This document shows positions 1-9,583 of a DNA stretch of 64,000 bases, piece by piece. The translations under genes were made by a program, and so were the position numbers. The notes beneath the pieces are model-generated. The model saw only the letters and a list, made by a program, of their open reading frames with translations, was not told the origin of the DNA and did not search any database. Numbering within the stretch: position 1 is the stretch's first letter; the number at the start of each line of letters is the position of its first letter. Source of the stretch: Marinomonas aquiplantarum (GTDB lineage: Bacteria > Pseudomonadota > Gammaproteobacteria > Pseudomonadales > Marinomonadaceae); contig NZ_QNRF01000001.1 of the NCBI RefSeq assembly GCF_003314975.1, forward strand, positions 620,001 to 684,000. Direction: 5' to 3'.

Positions 1-697
1 CGTGACGAACAACAGGGCCTAGAGGCTCTTTAGAGATCGTTTCTGGAAGGATTACGTGAGCGTTTGGATCAGACAATTTTGAACGGTGAGCAGCAAGACC
101 TGATTTATCCGTTGTGAAAACGTCACAACGACCAGAAGCGTAAGCAGCTAGTGCTTCGTCTGCTTTCTGTACGATAACAGGTACATAGTTCATTTTATGC
201 TTACGGAAGAAATCCGCCATGTTCAATTCTGTTGTTGTACCTTGCTCAGTACAAACAGTGGCACCATCAAGATCTAGGGCAGATTCAACGCCTAAGTCTT
301 TACGAGCCATGAAACCTTGACCGTCATAGAAGTTAACTGCTGTAAAATCTAGACCTAGAGACGTATCACGTGTGTAAGTCCAAGTCGTGTTACGAGACAG
401 CATGTCGATCTCGCCAGACTGTAGGGCTGTGAAACGTTCTTTTGCAGAAAGAGGAGTGAATTTAACGGCTTGCGCATCACCAAAGATAGCAGCAGCGGTT
501 GCACGACAAGCATCAACGTCGATACCAGTCCAGTTACCGTTTACATCGGCATTAGAGAAACCAGGAACGCCTTGGCTCACACCACATTGGATGAAGCCTT
601 TTGCTTTTACGTCATCTAGGGTAGCAGCAGCTGCACCTGTGCTGATTGTTGCAGCAATGGCAGCGGTAGACAGTAATTTACCTACATTGGATTTCAT
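1..697 (-). CDS. aapJ: Amino-acid ABC transporter substrate-binding protein (AapJ-like), 3' end outside the window
   Basis: Periplasmic binding protein for general L-amino acid uptake. Reading the minus strand from the ATG at 697 gives an uninterrupted frame of about 232 codons that runs off the window start. A signal peptide (about 22 residues, ending in alanines) is followed by mature sequence with family hallmarks: an early Cys in IQCGVSQG, the stretch NWTGIDVDACRATAAA, and LSAKERFTALQSGEIDML. A GGGAGG ribosome site precedes the ATG. The permease and ATPase genes would lie beyond the left edge. Divergent lrp lies about 540 bp away, so Lrp control is plausible but not shown. Substrate breadth cannot be read from the sequence. 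Confidence 0.88.
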   Translation of the reverse strand, partial: MKSNVGKLLSTAAIAATISTGAAAATLDDVKAKGFIQCGVSQGVPGFSNADVNGNWTGIDVDACRATAAAIFGDAQAVKFTPLSAKERFTALQSGEIDMLSRNTTWTYTRDTSLGLDFTAVNFYDGQGFMARKDLGVESALDLDGATVCTEQGTTTELNMADFFRKHKMNYVPVIVQKADEALAAYASGRCDVFTTDKSGLAAHRSKLSDPNAHVILPETISKEPLGPVVRH

Positions 698-1238
698 TAT
701 ATTGAGCCTCCCAGGCGATTTTATATGTATGTTGTAATTTTGCAGAATTTCAATAGATTCAATTTGAAATCTATGGGTTTTAAAAGCAAAGTTGATGCCA
801 ACATTTAATTATTCTTGTTGTCTTACATATGCAGACGATTCCTCTAGAGGATCATCACATGCCCCTATAGAATTACTCTTTTGCGTCATAGTCAAGAATA
901 AAATATTAAAAACATGTCCCAATGTACTTATTTTTTGCACTTTATTTGACGATAAATGGTCTAGCAGAGGAATAGGGATCAATTTACTTAAGTGAAATTT
1001 AATTCAAAGAAAACAATGCGTTAGTATTAAAAAACTTTGTCTTTGTGCGCCTTTTTAGGGCGCGATAGTGTTTTTGTAGTCCATATTTGTGCGCGTGTGG
1101 TTTTGATGCTTTATTTTGGTGCCTTTTTGTAACAGCAAAGCCCATACAAAATATAATGGATAAAGCGCTTTCCCAAAATTACCCTCTACATGGTAAACTT
1201 AGCCATTCTTAGATGTTTAGTAAGGAGATCCATATCAA
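698..1238. other. Intergenic region between aapJ and lrp
   Basis: An AT-rich region of 541 bp between divergent genes. A 67-codon plus-strand frame at 792-995 has no ribosome site or family resemblance and is not called. A short inverted repeat (GCGCC/GGCGC) lies near 1049-1065. The lrp promoter candidate is at 1127-1157. The aapJ promoter must also lie here, but no clear boxes were found for it. Confidence 0.5.
1127..1157 (+). promoter_or_regulatory. Candidate sigma-70 promoter of lrp
   Basis: TATAAT at 1152-1157 is a perfect -10 box. TTGTAA at 1127-1132 is a possible -35 box, but the 19-bp spacer is long. The position, about 80 bp upstream of the lrp ATG, is reasonable. Confidence 0.4.
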
Positions 1239-1715
1239 ATGGATAACTCAACAAAACCACTTGATCGATTGGACAAAAAAATTCTACGAGAGTTGCAAAT
1301 AAACGGTCGTTTATCCAATGTGGAGTTGGCGAGTCGTGTTGGTTTGAGTGCGACTCCTTGCTTGGAGCGGGTGCGTCGACTAGAGCGGAACGGCTATATT
1401 ACGGGCTATTGTGCTTTGGTTAACCCCAAAAAAGTGGATGCAGGTCTGTTGGTGTTTGTTGAGATTAGGTTAAAAACCACGTCACCTGAAGGCTTTAATG
1501 AATTCAAAACCGCAGTGTCTGAAATTCCAGAAATTTTAGAGTGTCATTTGATTGCTGGGGATTTTGAATACCTATTGAAAGCTCGTGTATCGAACATGGA
1601 CTCTTATCGACTGCTATTAGGTGAAACCTTACTGACCTTACCTCATGTGCGTGAGTCTCGCACTTATGTGGCGATGGAAGAAGTGAAGAGCACCACAGTC
1701 GTCAATATTCCTTAA
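1239..1715 (+). CDS. lrp: Leucine-responsive regulatory protein Lrp
   Basis: Global transcription regulator of amino-acid metabolism and transport. The 158 residues align throughout with E. coli Lrp (164 aa). An N-terminal AsnC-type helix-turn-helix (LSNVELASRVGLSATPCLERVRRLE, residues about 26-50; the ATPCLERVRRLER core is nearly identical) precedes the RAM ligand-binding domain (HLIAGDFEYLLKARV, then LPHVRESRTYVAMEEVK). AAGGAG lies about 10 nt before the ATG. The gene is divergent from the aapJ-like transporter gene, a likely target. Its stop codon is only 3 bp from the stop of convergent recG, with no terminator between them. Confidence 0.95.
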   Translation: MDNSTKPLDRLDKKILRELQINGRLSNVELASRVGLSATPCLERVRRLERNGYITGYCALVNPKKVDAGLLVFVEIRLKTTSPEGFNEFKTAVSEIPEILECHLIAGDFEYLLKARVSNMDSYRLLLGETLLTLPHVRESRTYVAMEEVKSTTVVNIP

Positions 1716-1718
1716 ACA

Positions 1719-3800
1719 TCAAACATTCAAATACTGATCATGATTCGGCAGCCATCGGCTTAGTAAGGGAGGGATGTGATCAGGAAAGTTCTGATGCAAT
1801 AATCCAGCGGCACGCTGTACATCGTCTAGCAAGGCTTTATCTCTCTGTAAGTCCGCCACTTTAAACTCCCACAAGCCTGTTTGTCGCGTGCCTAAAAGCT
1901 CTCCAGGTCCCCTTAGCTCTAAATCCTTCTCAGCGATTTTGAAACCATCACTGGTTTCTCTCATGGTCGATAATCGTGCTTTACCTTGTTGCCCAAGAGG
2001 GGCTTTGTAGAGCAGGACACAATGACTGGCAGCTTGTCCTCGTCCAACACGGCCTCGCAACTGGTGCAGTTGAGCCAAACCGAGGCGTTCTGGGTTTTCA
2101 ATGACCATCAAACTGGCATTCGGTACGTCCACACCGACTTCAATCACGGTGGTAGCAACAAGCAGCTGAATCTCTCCCGCTTTAAATTTTGCCATGATGT
2201 CAGCTTTTTCTTGTGCTTTTAAACGCCCGTGAACCAAGCCAATGCGCAGACCAAGCAATTGCTCTTGCAAGAGCTGCGCAGTATCTTCTGCGGCTTGGCA
2301 TTGCAGGGCTTCGGACTCTTCAATGAGAGTGCACACCCAGTAGGCCTGTTTGCCTTCTTGGCAGGCGCTTTTCACTCGCTCAATGACTTCTTGGCGACGC
2401 TGATCAGAAACCACTATGGTATTGACGGGCGTACGGCCTGGAGGAAGCTCATCAATAATAGAGCAATCCAGGTCCGCATAAGCTGACATGGCTAAGGTTC
2501 GAGGAATAGGAGTTGCCGTCATGATCAACTGATGAGGCTGAACCCCATGTTTCATGCCCTTTTCCCGCAAGGCCATTCGTTGATGAACACCAAACCTATG
2601 TTGTTCATCTATGATGGCCAGTGCCAAACGGTCAAATTCAACCGTTTCCTGAAATAGTGCGTGGGTGCCGACCACAATCTGTGCTTGCCCTGAGGCAATG
2701 AGCTTGAGTTCTTGTTCTCGAGTTTTGCCTTTGAGTTTGCCTGTCATCCAAGCCACCTGTAAACCGAGGGGCTGGAACCACTGGGTGAAGTTAGCATAAT
2801 GTTGCTCGGCAAGGATTTCAGTGGGTGCCATTACGGCAGCCTGATAGCCCGCTTGTACAACAGCCGCCGCGGCTAAGGCTGCGACCAGTGTTTTGCCCGA
2901 GCCAACATCGCCTTGTACAAGGCGCAGCATAGGATGCCCCGTCGCTAAATCTTTGAGAATTTCTCCGAATACGCGTTGCTGGGCTTGAGTCGGTGAGAAT
3001 GGCAATTGTGCTAACAGTTGTTCACTCAGTGCTCCAGCTTCAGCCACCTTGATGCTTTTATCTTGTTTAGCCTTGATTCGCTTACCGATTAAAGATAACT
3101 GATGCGCCATTAATTCCTCAAACGACAACCGGTATTGTGCAGGATGGCACCCTTGCTTGAGCGATTCTAGATCGGCATCTCGGGATGGATGATGTAGAAA
3201 CTGAATGGCGTCATTTAGTGAAGATAGACTGAATTGGTGGCGCAATTCATCGGGCAACCACTCTTGTAAATTGTATGGTGTGAGTCGTTCCAATGCTTGT
3301 TCGCATAATTGTCGAATTTTGGTTTGGGTTAAGCCTTCGGTCAGTGGGTAAATCGGCGTCAGTTGAGACGACTCTAAAGGCGCTTCATCGTCTTCAATCA
3401 GTTTGTACTCTGGGTGGTACATTTCAAATCCGGCACTACCACGACGAATTTCGCCAAAGCAACGGACTCGCTTACCGGATTCCAGCTGCTTCTTTTGGGC
3501 AGCTGAAAAGTGAAAGAAGCGCAGGCACAGACTGCCTGAATGATCTTTAAGGCGACACAATAAGCTGCGGCGTTTACCCATTTTGACTTCGCAGCTCATG
3601 ACTTGGCCTTCTATTACGGCCTCATCACCAAAACCAAGTTGCCCAATGGGCACGACGCGAGTTCTATCTTGGTAGCGAATGGGAAGATGGAAAAGCAAAT
3701 CCTGTACGGTATGGAGGTGCATCTTAGCGAGTTTCTCCGCCATGGCTGCGCCCACACCTTTTAATTCTCGGACATCCTGTGTGTCTAATCCATCTATCAT
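1719..3800 (-). CDS. recG: ATP-dependent DNA helicase RecG
   Basis: Branch-migrating helicase that remodels stalled forks and recombination intermediates. At 693 residues it has the same length as E. coli RecG. The N-terminal wedge/OB region (about 50-150) is followed by two RecA-like domains: Walker A GDVGSGKT at 297-304, DEQH box at 398-401, helicase motif VI QLRGRVGRG, and the C-terminal TRG region. It lies 13 bp downstream of oxyR on the same strand, the oxyR-recG arrangement known from Pseudomonas aeruginosa, which suggests co-transcription and a link between peroxide stress and DNA repair. Confidence 0.97.
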   Translation of the reverse strand: MIDGLDTQDVRELKGVGAAMAEKLAKMHLHTVQDLLFHLPIRYQDRTRVVPIGQLGFGDEAVIEGQVMSCEVKMGKRRSLLCRLKDHSGSLCLRFFHFSAAQKKQLESGKRVRCFGEIRRGSAGFEMYHPEYKLIEDDEAPLESSQLTPIYPLTEGLTQTKIRQLCEQALERLTPYNLQEWLPDELRHQFSLSSLNDAIQFLHHPSRDADLESLKQGCHPAQYRLSFEELMAHQLSLIGKRIKAKQDKSIKVAEAGALSEQLLAQLPFSPTQAQQRVFGEILKDLATGHPMLRLVQGDVGSGKTLVAALAAAAVVQAGYQAAVMAPTEILAEQHYANFTQWFQPLGLQVAWMTGKLKGKTREQELKLIASGQAQIVVGTHALFQETVEFDRLALAIIDEQHRFGVHQRMALREKGMKHGVQPHQLIMTATPIPRTLAMSAYADLDCSIIDELPPGRTPVNTIVVSDQRRQEVIERVKSACQEGKQAYWVCTLIEESEALQCQAAEDTAQLLQEQLLGLRIGLVHGRLKAQEKADIMAKFKAGEIQLLVATTVIEVGVDVPNASLMVIENPERLGLAQLHQLRGRVGRGQAASHCVLLYKAPLGQQGKARLSTMRETSDGFKIAEKDLELRGPGELLGTRQTGLWEFKVADLQRDKALLDDVQRAAGLLHQNFPDHIPPLLSRWLPNHDQYLNV

Positions 3801-3813
3801 CTTAATACACTAC

Positions 3814-4719
3814 TTATAATTCGAGTTGTTTACAGGCGTCGCGAATAGACTGGCTGACAGACTCAATGGCTTTAGGGCGAGGGAAGCTGGCGCGCCAAGC
3901 CAAGGCAACGGTACGTTTTGGAACTGGGTCGGCAAAGGGACGTACTGCCAGCATTGAGTGATCAATGTTGGTTACGGCGGATTTCGGTAGTACGGTTACC
4001 CCAAGTCCAGAAGACACCATATAGCGAATGGTTTCCAATGAACTGCCATTCACGACAGTGCGACCATTATTGACTTCATTGTCGGTTAACAAAGGACAGG
4101 CTTCTAATACTTGCTCACTGAAGCAATGACCTTTACCCAATAGGAGCAGATTGTCGGTCGAGAGTTGGTCGGTATTAATGTTGTCTAACTGAGTCCAAGG
4201 GTGATTTTTCGGCATAAGGACAACAAACTCTTCCTCATAAATCGGTTGTGTCACCACGTCAGGTTCTTGGAAAGGCAGAGCGACGATAATCGCATCCAAA
4301 TCACCATTGCGAAGTTTAGGGCGCAGATTCTCGGTCAGGTCCTCTTCTATGATAAGCGGCATGCCAGACGTAATTTGGCTCAAGGAAGGGATCATCACTG
4401 GAAACAAATAGGGGGCGATGGTGTAAATCGCGCCCACTTTAAGAGGGCCTGTTAGCTGGTTTTTACCGGCATTGGCGAGCTCTTTGATCATATTTGCTTG
4501 ATCCAGTACTCGCTTGGCCTGAGTGATGATCTGTTCGCCCACTGGTGTAATGTATACTGAGCTTTTACTGCGTTCAAAAATAGCCGTTCCAAGCTCTTCT
4601 TCCAGTTTTTTAACAGCGACGCTTAGAGTGGGTTGTGAGACATAACAACGATCAGCCGCTCGACCGAAGTGCTTTTCTTCCGCCAGCATTACAATGTATT
4701 TTAATTCGGTTAATGTCAT
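3814..4719 (-). CDS. oxyR: Peroxide-sensing LysR-type regulator OxyR
   Basis: Hydrogen-peroxide-responsive activator of antioxidant genes. From the ATG at 4719 the protein has 301 residues. The LysR helix-turn-helix (FGRAADRCYVSQPTLSVAVK) is followed by a ligand domain carrying both redox cysteines in GHCFSEQVLEAC. With this start they number Cys199 and Cys208, exactly as in E. coli OxyR. A longer frame starts at 4743, but AAGGTG lies 7 nt before 4719 and nothing comparable precedes 4743. The start MTLTELKYIVMLAEEKHF also matches the family. It probably forms an operon with recG. Confidence 0.95.
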   Translation of the reverse strand: MTLTELKYIVMLAEEKHFGRAADRCYVSQPTLSVAVKKLEEELGTAIFERSKSSVYITPVGEQIITQAKRVLDQANMIKELANAGKNQLTGPLKVGAIYTIAPYLFPVMIPSLSQITSGMPLIIEEDLTENLRPKLRNGDLDAIIVALPFQEPDVVTQPIYEEEFVVLMPKNHPWTQLDNINTDQLSTDNLLLLGKGHCFSEQVLEACPLLTDNEVNNGRTVVNGSSLETIRYMVSSGLGVTVLPKSAVTNIDHSMLAVRPFADPVPKRTVALAWRASFPRPKAIESVSQSIRDACKQLEL

Positions 4720-4906
4720 GGTGCACCTTGCCTGATAGGCCATTATTACTAATAACTATGATAATACATAATTTAATAAAGTATACTCGTTGATTTTTGT
4801 TACAGACATTTTGTGGTGGCCAATTCCTTACTATCATCACCTTTGTAAAGTAGGGCCGTTTTTTGTGAGATGCATAAATTAATCGAATACATTGTTAGGG
4901 GGCTCA

Positions 4907-5755
4907 ATGGCAAACATACTGATTGCTGGTTGTGGGGATCTAGGAACAGGCTTAGCCAAGGATTTAGTGGCAAAAGGCCATCAAGTTACGGGCATTCGTC
5001 GCAAAGGGACTCTTTTTCCTGAAGGTGTTGAAGGCATCACTGGAGACTTACGAGAACTACCGCACGAGCTTCTACCAGATGTGTCGTTGATCTTCTTAAT
5101 CATGACGCCAAATGAGCGAAGTGAAGCGGGCTATCGGCAAGCCTACTATGACACCGCGCAAGTATTAGTGCGTCGTTATCAACATTCGGTCAACCCAGTC
5201 AAAATTGTGTTTGTCTCCAGTACCAGTGTTTATGGTCAAAACCAAGGTGAATGGATCGATGAACAAAGCCCTGCTCAGCCAAACTCAGTAACCGCCAAGG
5301 TCTTAATAGAAACAGAAGCCTTGTTACAGCAGGCGTTTACCTGTGTATCTGCAAGATGTTCTGGTATTTATGGACCTGGTCGTTTTGCGCTCATGAAAAA
5401 GGTGATGACAGAGCAAGCATGGGGCGCCAACAGTTGGACCAATCGTGTGCATCGTGATGATGTGGTCGCGGCCTTATTGCTGCTGGCAGAGCGGATGTTA
5501 AAAGATCAAGAGGTGCCTGCTCACGTGATTGTGACGGATCAAACGCCCGTTTCTATGTGGGAAGTAAAGCTTTGGTTGGCAACCAGTTTAGAGGCCGCGA
5601 TTAAAGCTAACCTAGAAGAAGGTTTCGCGCCGCAATCAGGTAAACGTATTGTGGCGGACTATTTACGCCAGCATGGTTGGCAACTTGCTTACCCAAGTTA
5701 TGTCGCTGGTTATCGAAAATTACTGATCGATTTTCAACAGAGTCTTGAGGGATAG
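4907..5755 (+). CDS. NAD(P)-dependent SDR/epimerase-like protein (YeeZ type)
   Basis: Extended short-chain dehydrogenase-like protein of 282 residues. The N-terminal Rossmann motif IAGCGDLGTGLA (about residues 5-16) binds the dinucleotide. VSSTSVYG with a downstream Tyr-containing segment matches the epimerase core, and the family resemblance is to E. coli YeeZ. The substrate is unknown. An upstream in-frame TTG at 4892 was rejected because AGGGGG sits at the right distance before the ATG at 4907. The gene stands alone, divergent from oxyR, and ends just before a strong terminator shared with ridA. Confidence 0.8.
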   Translation: MANILIAGCGDLGTGLAKDLVAKGHQVTGIRRKGTLFPEGVEGITGDLRELPHELLPDVSLIFLIMTPNERSEAGYRQAYYDTAQVLVRRYQHSVNPVKIVFVSSTSVYGQNQGEWIDEQSPAQPNSVTAKVLIETEALLQQAFTCVSARCSGIYGPGRFALMKKVMTEQAWGANSWTNRVHRDDVVAALLLLAERMLKDQEVPAHVIVTDQTPVSMWEVKLWLATSLEAAIKANLEEGFAPQSGKRIVADYLRQHGWQLAYPSYVAGYRKLLIDFQQSLEG

Positions 5756-5769
5756 AGGGTAATGTATTG

Positions 5770-5806
5770 GCATAAAAAAAGAGGCAAAAAGCCTCTTTTT
5801 TTATGC
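5770..5806. terminator. Bidirectional intrinsic terminator (4907-5755 gene / ridA)
   Basis: A perfect 16-bp inverted repeat: left arm 5770-5785, 5-nt loop, right arm 5791-5806. The stem has a GAGGC/GCCTC core flanked by seven A on one side and seven T on the other, so either transcript ends in a U-tract. It sits between two convergent genes. Confidence 0.93.
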
Positions 5807-5816
5807 TCAGAAGAGC

Positions 5817-6203
5817 TTAGTCTTCCAACACCATGATGCCTTCAATTTCCACTTGCACGCCTTTTGGTAGGGCGCGAACACCCATAGCGGCACGAGCTGG
5901 GTAAGGCTCTTTAACAAATTGTGTCATGACTTCGTTCACCGTAGCGAAGTTGTTTAAATCGGTCATGAAAATGTTGAACTTCACTACTTTTTCCAAAGAA
6001 CCACCAGCGGCTTCACATACGGCACTTAGGTTTTTGAAAACCTGAGTCGTTTGTTCAACGATGTCTTCACTGATGACTTCCATGGTCTCAGGAACCAAAG
6101 GAATCTGACCAGATAGGTAAACTGTGTTGCCAGCGCGTACCGCTTGCGAATATGGGCCAATAGCAGCAGGCGCGTTTTCAGTGTGAATAACCTGTTTTGA
6201 CAT
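5817..6203 (-). CDS. ridA: Reactive intermediate/imine deaminase RidA
   Basis: RidA (YjgF/YER057c/UK114) hydrolyses reactive enamine and imine intermediates, such as 2-aminoacrylate from PLP-dependent dehydratases, to ketoacids and ammonia. The 128 residues cover the whole family fold. Conserved segments are [34 protein letters not shown] with the catalytic Arg at residue 104, and the terminal VQVEIEGI. It follows spoT by 38 bp on the same strand, the usual gammaproteobacterial order spoT-ridA. Confidence 0.96.
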   Translation of the reverse strand: MSKQVIHTENAPAAIGPYSQAVRAGNTVYLSGQIPLVPETMEVISEDIVEQTTQVFKNLSAVCEAAGGSLEKVVKFNIFMTDLNNFATVNEVMTQFVKEPYPARAAMGVRALPKGVQVEIEGIMVLED

Positions 6204-6241
6204 AATAATATCCTTTATAACTAAAGAAAGTTTGGACGCTG

Positions 6242-8359
6242 TTAACGTCCAACAATGGTCTCTCGTGATACTTTTTCAACACAGCGAACGGCTTTGATGC
6301 GACGCATAACATCCGCTAACCCAACACGACTTGAAATGGTGATGTTAAGGCGTAATCGGCTGACTCGACCTCGTTCAATGATGTCTAAATTTGACACTTG
6401 GAAGTCGGTGTCACTAATGGAGCTGGCAATCTTGGCAACAGCACCGCGTTCATTGATATAGGTGACAATCAAGCTGATGTGCAGCTCTTCTTCAATCTCT
6501 TTACCCCAAGACATATGAATAAAGCGCTCAGGACTGGATAAATGATCTTGTACATTGGGGCAATTAAGGTGGTGAATGACAATGCCTTTATCAACTTGCA
6601 CATAACCCACAATAGGGTCACCCGGAATAGGGGCACAACATTTCGCATAGGAAATCAGCATGCCTTCAGAGCCGTTGACCTTGAAGGACTTCGGCGTAAT
6701 TAGAGACTCTTCATCAATATTCGGGAAGAGCTCACGAGCCACTAGATAGCCAACGTGTCGGCCTTTACCAATGGATTCTAATAGGTCATCCATGCTGTCG
6801 AGTTGATGATTTCGAAGGACGAGCCCAATTTGTTCTGACGTCAATTCTTCAATATTCGTTTGGAAAGCGTTTAAGGAACGAGTCAATAATCGGTGTCCAA
6901 TTGAGATGGCGTTTTCTCTTTGTTTGTCTTTCAAGTAATGACGGATATTGGTTCGCGCTTTACCCGTGATCGCAAAGCTCAACCAAGCCACATTGGGTTG
7001 GGCGTTTTTCGCAGTGATGATTTCCACCGTTTGACCGCTTTCCAGTTGAGTGCTGAGCGGAGCCAAACGACGATTAATGCGACATGATATACAAGAGTTA
7101 CCAATCTCTGTGTGTACACCATAAGCAAAATCAACAGGTGTCGCACCAGAAGGAAGCTCAATGATCTGGCCATTTGGTGTGAACACATACACTTCGTCTG
7201 GGAAAAGGTCGTTTTTAACGTTATCAACAAATTCGACAGGATTACGCGCTTTCTGTTGAATTTCCAACAGACTTTTTACCCATTTTGTCGCTCTATCATG
7301 ATTGCTTGGTGCTGAAGAAGCGCCATTAACCTTATAAGCCCAATGAGCCGCGATACCATTGTTAGCCACCAAATCCATTTCTTCGGTGCGAATCTGGATT
7401 TCCATGGGAATGCCATTGGTGCCCAATACGGTGGTATGCAAAGACTGATAGCCATTAGACTTAGGCACCGCAATATAGTCTTTAAAACGACCTTCGATTG
7501 GCTTAAAGAGCGCGTGAATGACACCTAAAATACGATAACAGCTATCATGACGGTCAGTGACAATACGCACACCCATAACGTCCATAATCTCATCGAGAGA
7601 GCGACGCTTTTTATCCATTTTTTGATAAATGCTGTAAATGTGCTTCTCGCGTACGCTGATCTTAGCTTCAATGTAGTCTGCGGCCAGTTCAGAGCGAATG
7701 GTGTCTTCCAGTTTTTGCGTGTCTTTAATACGCTGTTGGCCGTACTTTTTGTGGATAGCACGTTGCAGCATTTGCGCCCGCATTGGGTAATACGCCTGAA
7801 AGGCTAAAGACTCAAGGTCTACTCTGACATTATACATACCCAATCGATTCGCGATGGGCGCATAGATGTCTAGGGTTTCTTTGGCAATGCGGCGTTTCTT
7901 ATGAGCTGGCATGGCATCAAGAGTGCGCATGTTATGCAGGCGATCGGCAAGCTTGACGAGAATGACGCGAATGTCATCTGCCATGGCCATGGCCATTTTC
8001 TGAAAGTTATGAGCTTGTTTTTCGATCTGATTGTTGAACTCAAGGTGAGTTAATTTACTCACTCCGTCCACCAAACTAGCGACTTCTTCACCAAATTGCG
8101 CGGCCAGCGCTTCTCGGCTAATGCCCGTGTCTTCAATTACATCGTGCAAAAGTGCCGCTGATAAACCATCACAGTCCATCCGCAGCTCAGACAATATCTT
8201 GGCGACGGCGAGCGGATGAGTGACATAGGGTTCGCCACTTTTTCGCTTTTGGCCATCGTGGGCTTGCTCTGCGTAATAGTAGGCGCGCTTAACTTTAGCA
8301 ACTTGTTCGTAGGGTAAGTATTGGCTTAACCCTTGTGCTAATTCTTCAATGGTATACAT
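6242..8359 (-). CDS. spoT: Bifunctional (p)ppGpp synthetase/hydrolase SpoT
   Basis: Controls stringent-response alarmone levels. The 705 residues match the SpoT length. The HD hydrolase domain carries HDVIED at residues 72-77, intact as in E. coli SpoT. The RelA/SpoT synthetase domain contains [21 protein letters not shown] and [14 protein letters not shown] domain ([24 protein letters not shown]), a zinc-finger-like/CC region ([13 protein letters not shown]) and a C-terminal ACT domain follow. An intact HD box is expected for SpoT and argues against a monofunctional RelA. It sits in the order gmk-rpoZ-spoT-ridA. Confidence 0.97.
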   Translation of the reverse strand: MYTIEELAQGLSQYLPYEQVAKVKRAYYYAEQAHDGQKRKSGEPYVTHPLAVAKILSELRMDCDGLSAALLHDVIEDTGISREALAAQFGEEVASLVDGVSKLTHLEFNNQIEKQAHNFQKMAMAMADDIRVILVKLADRLHNMRTLDAMPAHKKRRIAKETLDIYAPIANRLGMYNVRVDLESLAFQAYYPMRAQMLQRAIHKKYGQQRIKDTQKLEDTIRSELAADYIEAKISVREKHIYSIYQKMDKKRRSLDEIMDVMGVRIVTDRHDSCYRILGVIHALFKPIEGRFKDYIAVPKSNGYQSLHTTVLGTNGIPMEIQIRTEEMDLVANNGIAAHWAYKVNGASSAPSNHDRATKWVKSLLEIQQKARNPVEFVDNVKNDLFPDEVYVFTPNGQIIELPSGATPVDFAYGVHTEIGNSCISCRINRRLAPLSTQLESGQTVEIITAKNAQPNVAWLSFAITGKARTNIRHYLKDKQRENAISIGHRLLTRSLNAFQTNIEELTSEQIGLVLRNHQLDSMDDLLESIGKGRHVGYLVARELFPNIDEESLITPKSFKVNGSEGMLISYAKCCAPIPGDPIVGYVQVDKGIVIHHLNCPNVQDHLSSPERFIHMSWGKEIEEELHISLIVTYINERGAVAKIASSISDTDFQVSNLDIIERGRVSRLRLNITISSRVGLADVMRRIKAVRCVEKVSRETIVGR

Positions 8360-8425
8360 CGCTCACCTCACAAAGGCAAACACGAGGTGCGACGGTTGTG
8401 TAATGAGCGATACCATTCATAGAGC

Positions 8426-8650
8426 TTAAAACTCGTGAACTGGACGTTGTTGCAAGTCTACATTTTTGGCATTGATTAGGTCTTCAGCGATTTCACGCAA
8501 CGCCACAACCGTAAACTTGTCGCCTTCTAGCGCAACTTGAGCGTCTTCGCCGCCTGTTGCTAGTTGACGGGCACGTTTTGACGCCACCATCACTAGTTCA
8601 AAGCGGTTATCAACATTTTCTAAGCAATCTTCTACGGTAACTCGAGCCAT
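8426..8650 (-). CDS. rpoZ: RNA polymerase omega subunit
   Basis: Small subunit (74 residues) that helps RNA polymerase assembly and forms part of a ppGpp-binding site. [30 protein letters not shown] is the family signature. [11 protein letters not shown] follows near residue 49. The protein is slightly shorter than E. coli omega (91 aa) but within the range of marine gammaproteobacteria. It lies between gmk and spoT, the conserved location, which places an RNAP-ppGpp site component beside the ppGpp enzyme. Confidence 0.97.
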   Translation of the reverse strand: MARVTVEDCLENVDNRFELVMVASKRARQLATGGEDAQVALEGDKFTVVALREIAEDLINAKNVDLQQRPVHEF

Positions 8651-8708
8651 TTTGACCTCTGTGTTTAATTTATCTGTTTATCCAAGGGTGATTTTACTTA
8701 ACGGCTTC

Positions 8709-9332
8709 TCATAAAGACAAGAGATCATTGATGAGATTGCCATATTTTTCTTGTATTTTCGGGGTTTTAGCGCGCATGGCGGTAAAAATAGCCGACATTT
8801 CAGTTAAGGCCTTGTCAAAATCATCATTGATGATGACAAAGTCATATTCATGGTAGTGAGACATTTCATCGGCGGCCTTCGCCATACGGCGCTGGATGAC
8901 CTCTTCAGAGTCGGTTGCACGCCCTTTTAATCGTTCTTCCAAAGAAGCCAGTGAAGGCGGCAATATAAAGATTCCGATGGCGTCCGGATACAAGTGGCGA
9001 ACTTGTCGAGCGCCTTGCCAGTCGATCTCTAGAATAACGTCAAGACCCTGTTCGAGCATGCTAAAAATCGATGCTTTCGACGTGCCATAATAGTTATCGA
9101 AGACTTGGGCGTGCTCAAAAAATGCATCTTCAGCAATCATGTCCAAAAAATTTTCAACATCAGTGAAATAGTATTCACGCCCATGTTCTTCGCCTTCTCG
9201 CGCTGCACGAGTGGTATGGGATATTGAAATTCGAACCTTATCGTCTTGTTTTAACAAGGCTTTGTATAAGGATGATTTACCCGCTCCTGACGGAGCCGAT
9301 AAGATAAATAAGTTGCCTTTGTGTTCGCCCAT
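8709..9332 (-). CDS. gmk: Guanylate kinase
   Basis: Phosphorylates GMP to GDP with ATP. The 207 residues match the bacterial enzyme. The P-loop SAPSGAGKS is at residues 12-20. GMP-binding segments follow: SHTTRAAREGEEHGREYYF, then FFEHAQVFDNYYGTS, and the LEIDWQGARQVR strand. It is the promoter-proximal gene of gmk-rpoZ-spoT-ridA. In many relatives yicC sits directly beside gmk; here about 17 kb of other genes separate them. Confidence 0.97.
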   Translation of the reverse strand: MGEHKGNLFILSAPSGAGKSSLYKALLKQDDKVRISISHTTRAAREGEEHGREYYFTDVENFLDMIAEDAFFEHAQVFDNYYGTSKASIFSMLEQGLDVILEIDWQGARQVRHLYPDAIGIFILPPSLASLEERLKGRATDSEEVIQRRMAKAADEMSHYHEYDFVIINDDFDKALTEMSAIFTAMRAKTPKIQEKYGNLINDLLSL

Positions 9333-9583
9333 AAGACCTTTTTAAATCCGCCAACAATAATCAAATGTAAGCCATTAAGTGTACCACAGTTTTGCAAAAG
9401 GATAGCTAGCCTCTTTGTTCGCAAAGAGACCGTAGGAAGCCGTCAAATGTGATCGCGAGTGCAGTTGATGTTCTGCTTACAATGGCGAGAAACTAAGGAT
9501 TTATAAGGAAAAAAATAAAAAGACGACTAAGCTTCAGAAAAGTATTGTTGCGAAGTTTAATCAAGTTGTAAGGAAGCAAGTCA

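Noticed and set aside
792-995. 67-codon plus-strand frame between aapJ and lrp
   Set aside because: No ribosome site, odd composition and no family features; it lies in an AT-rich regulatory spacer.
1138-1152. 15-base string AAAGCCCATACAAAA also found at 32048-32062
   Set aside because: Only two copies in different contexts (lrp promoter, gts terminator arm); probably chance.
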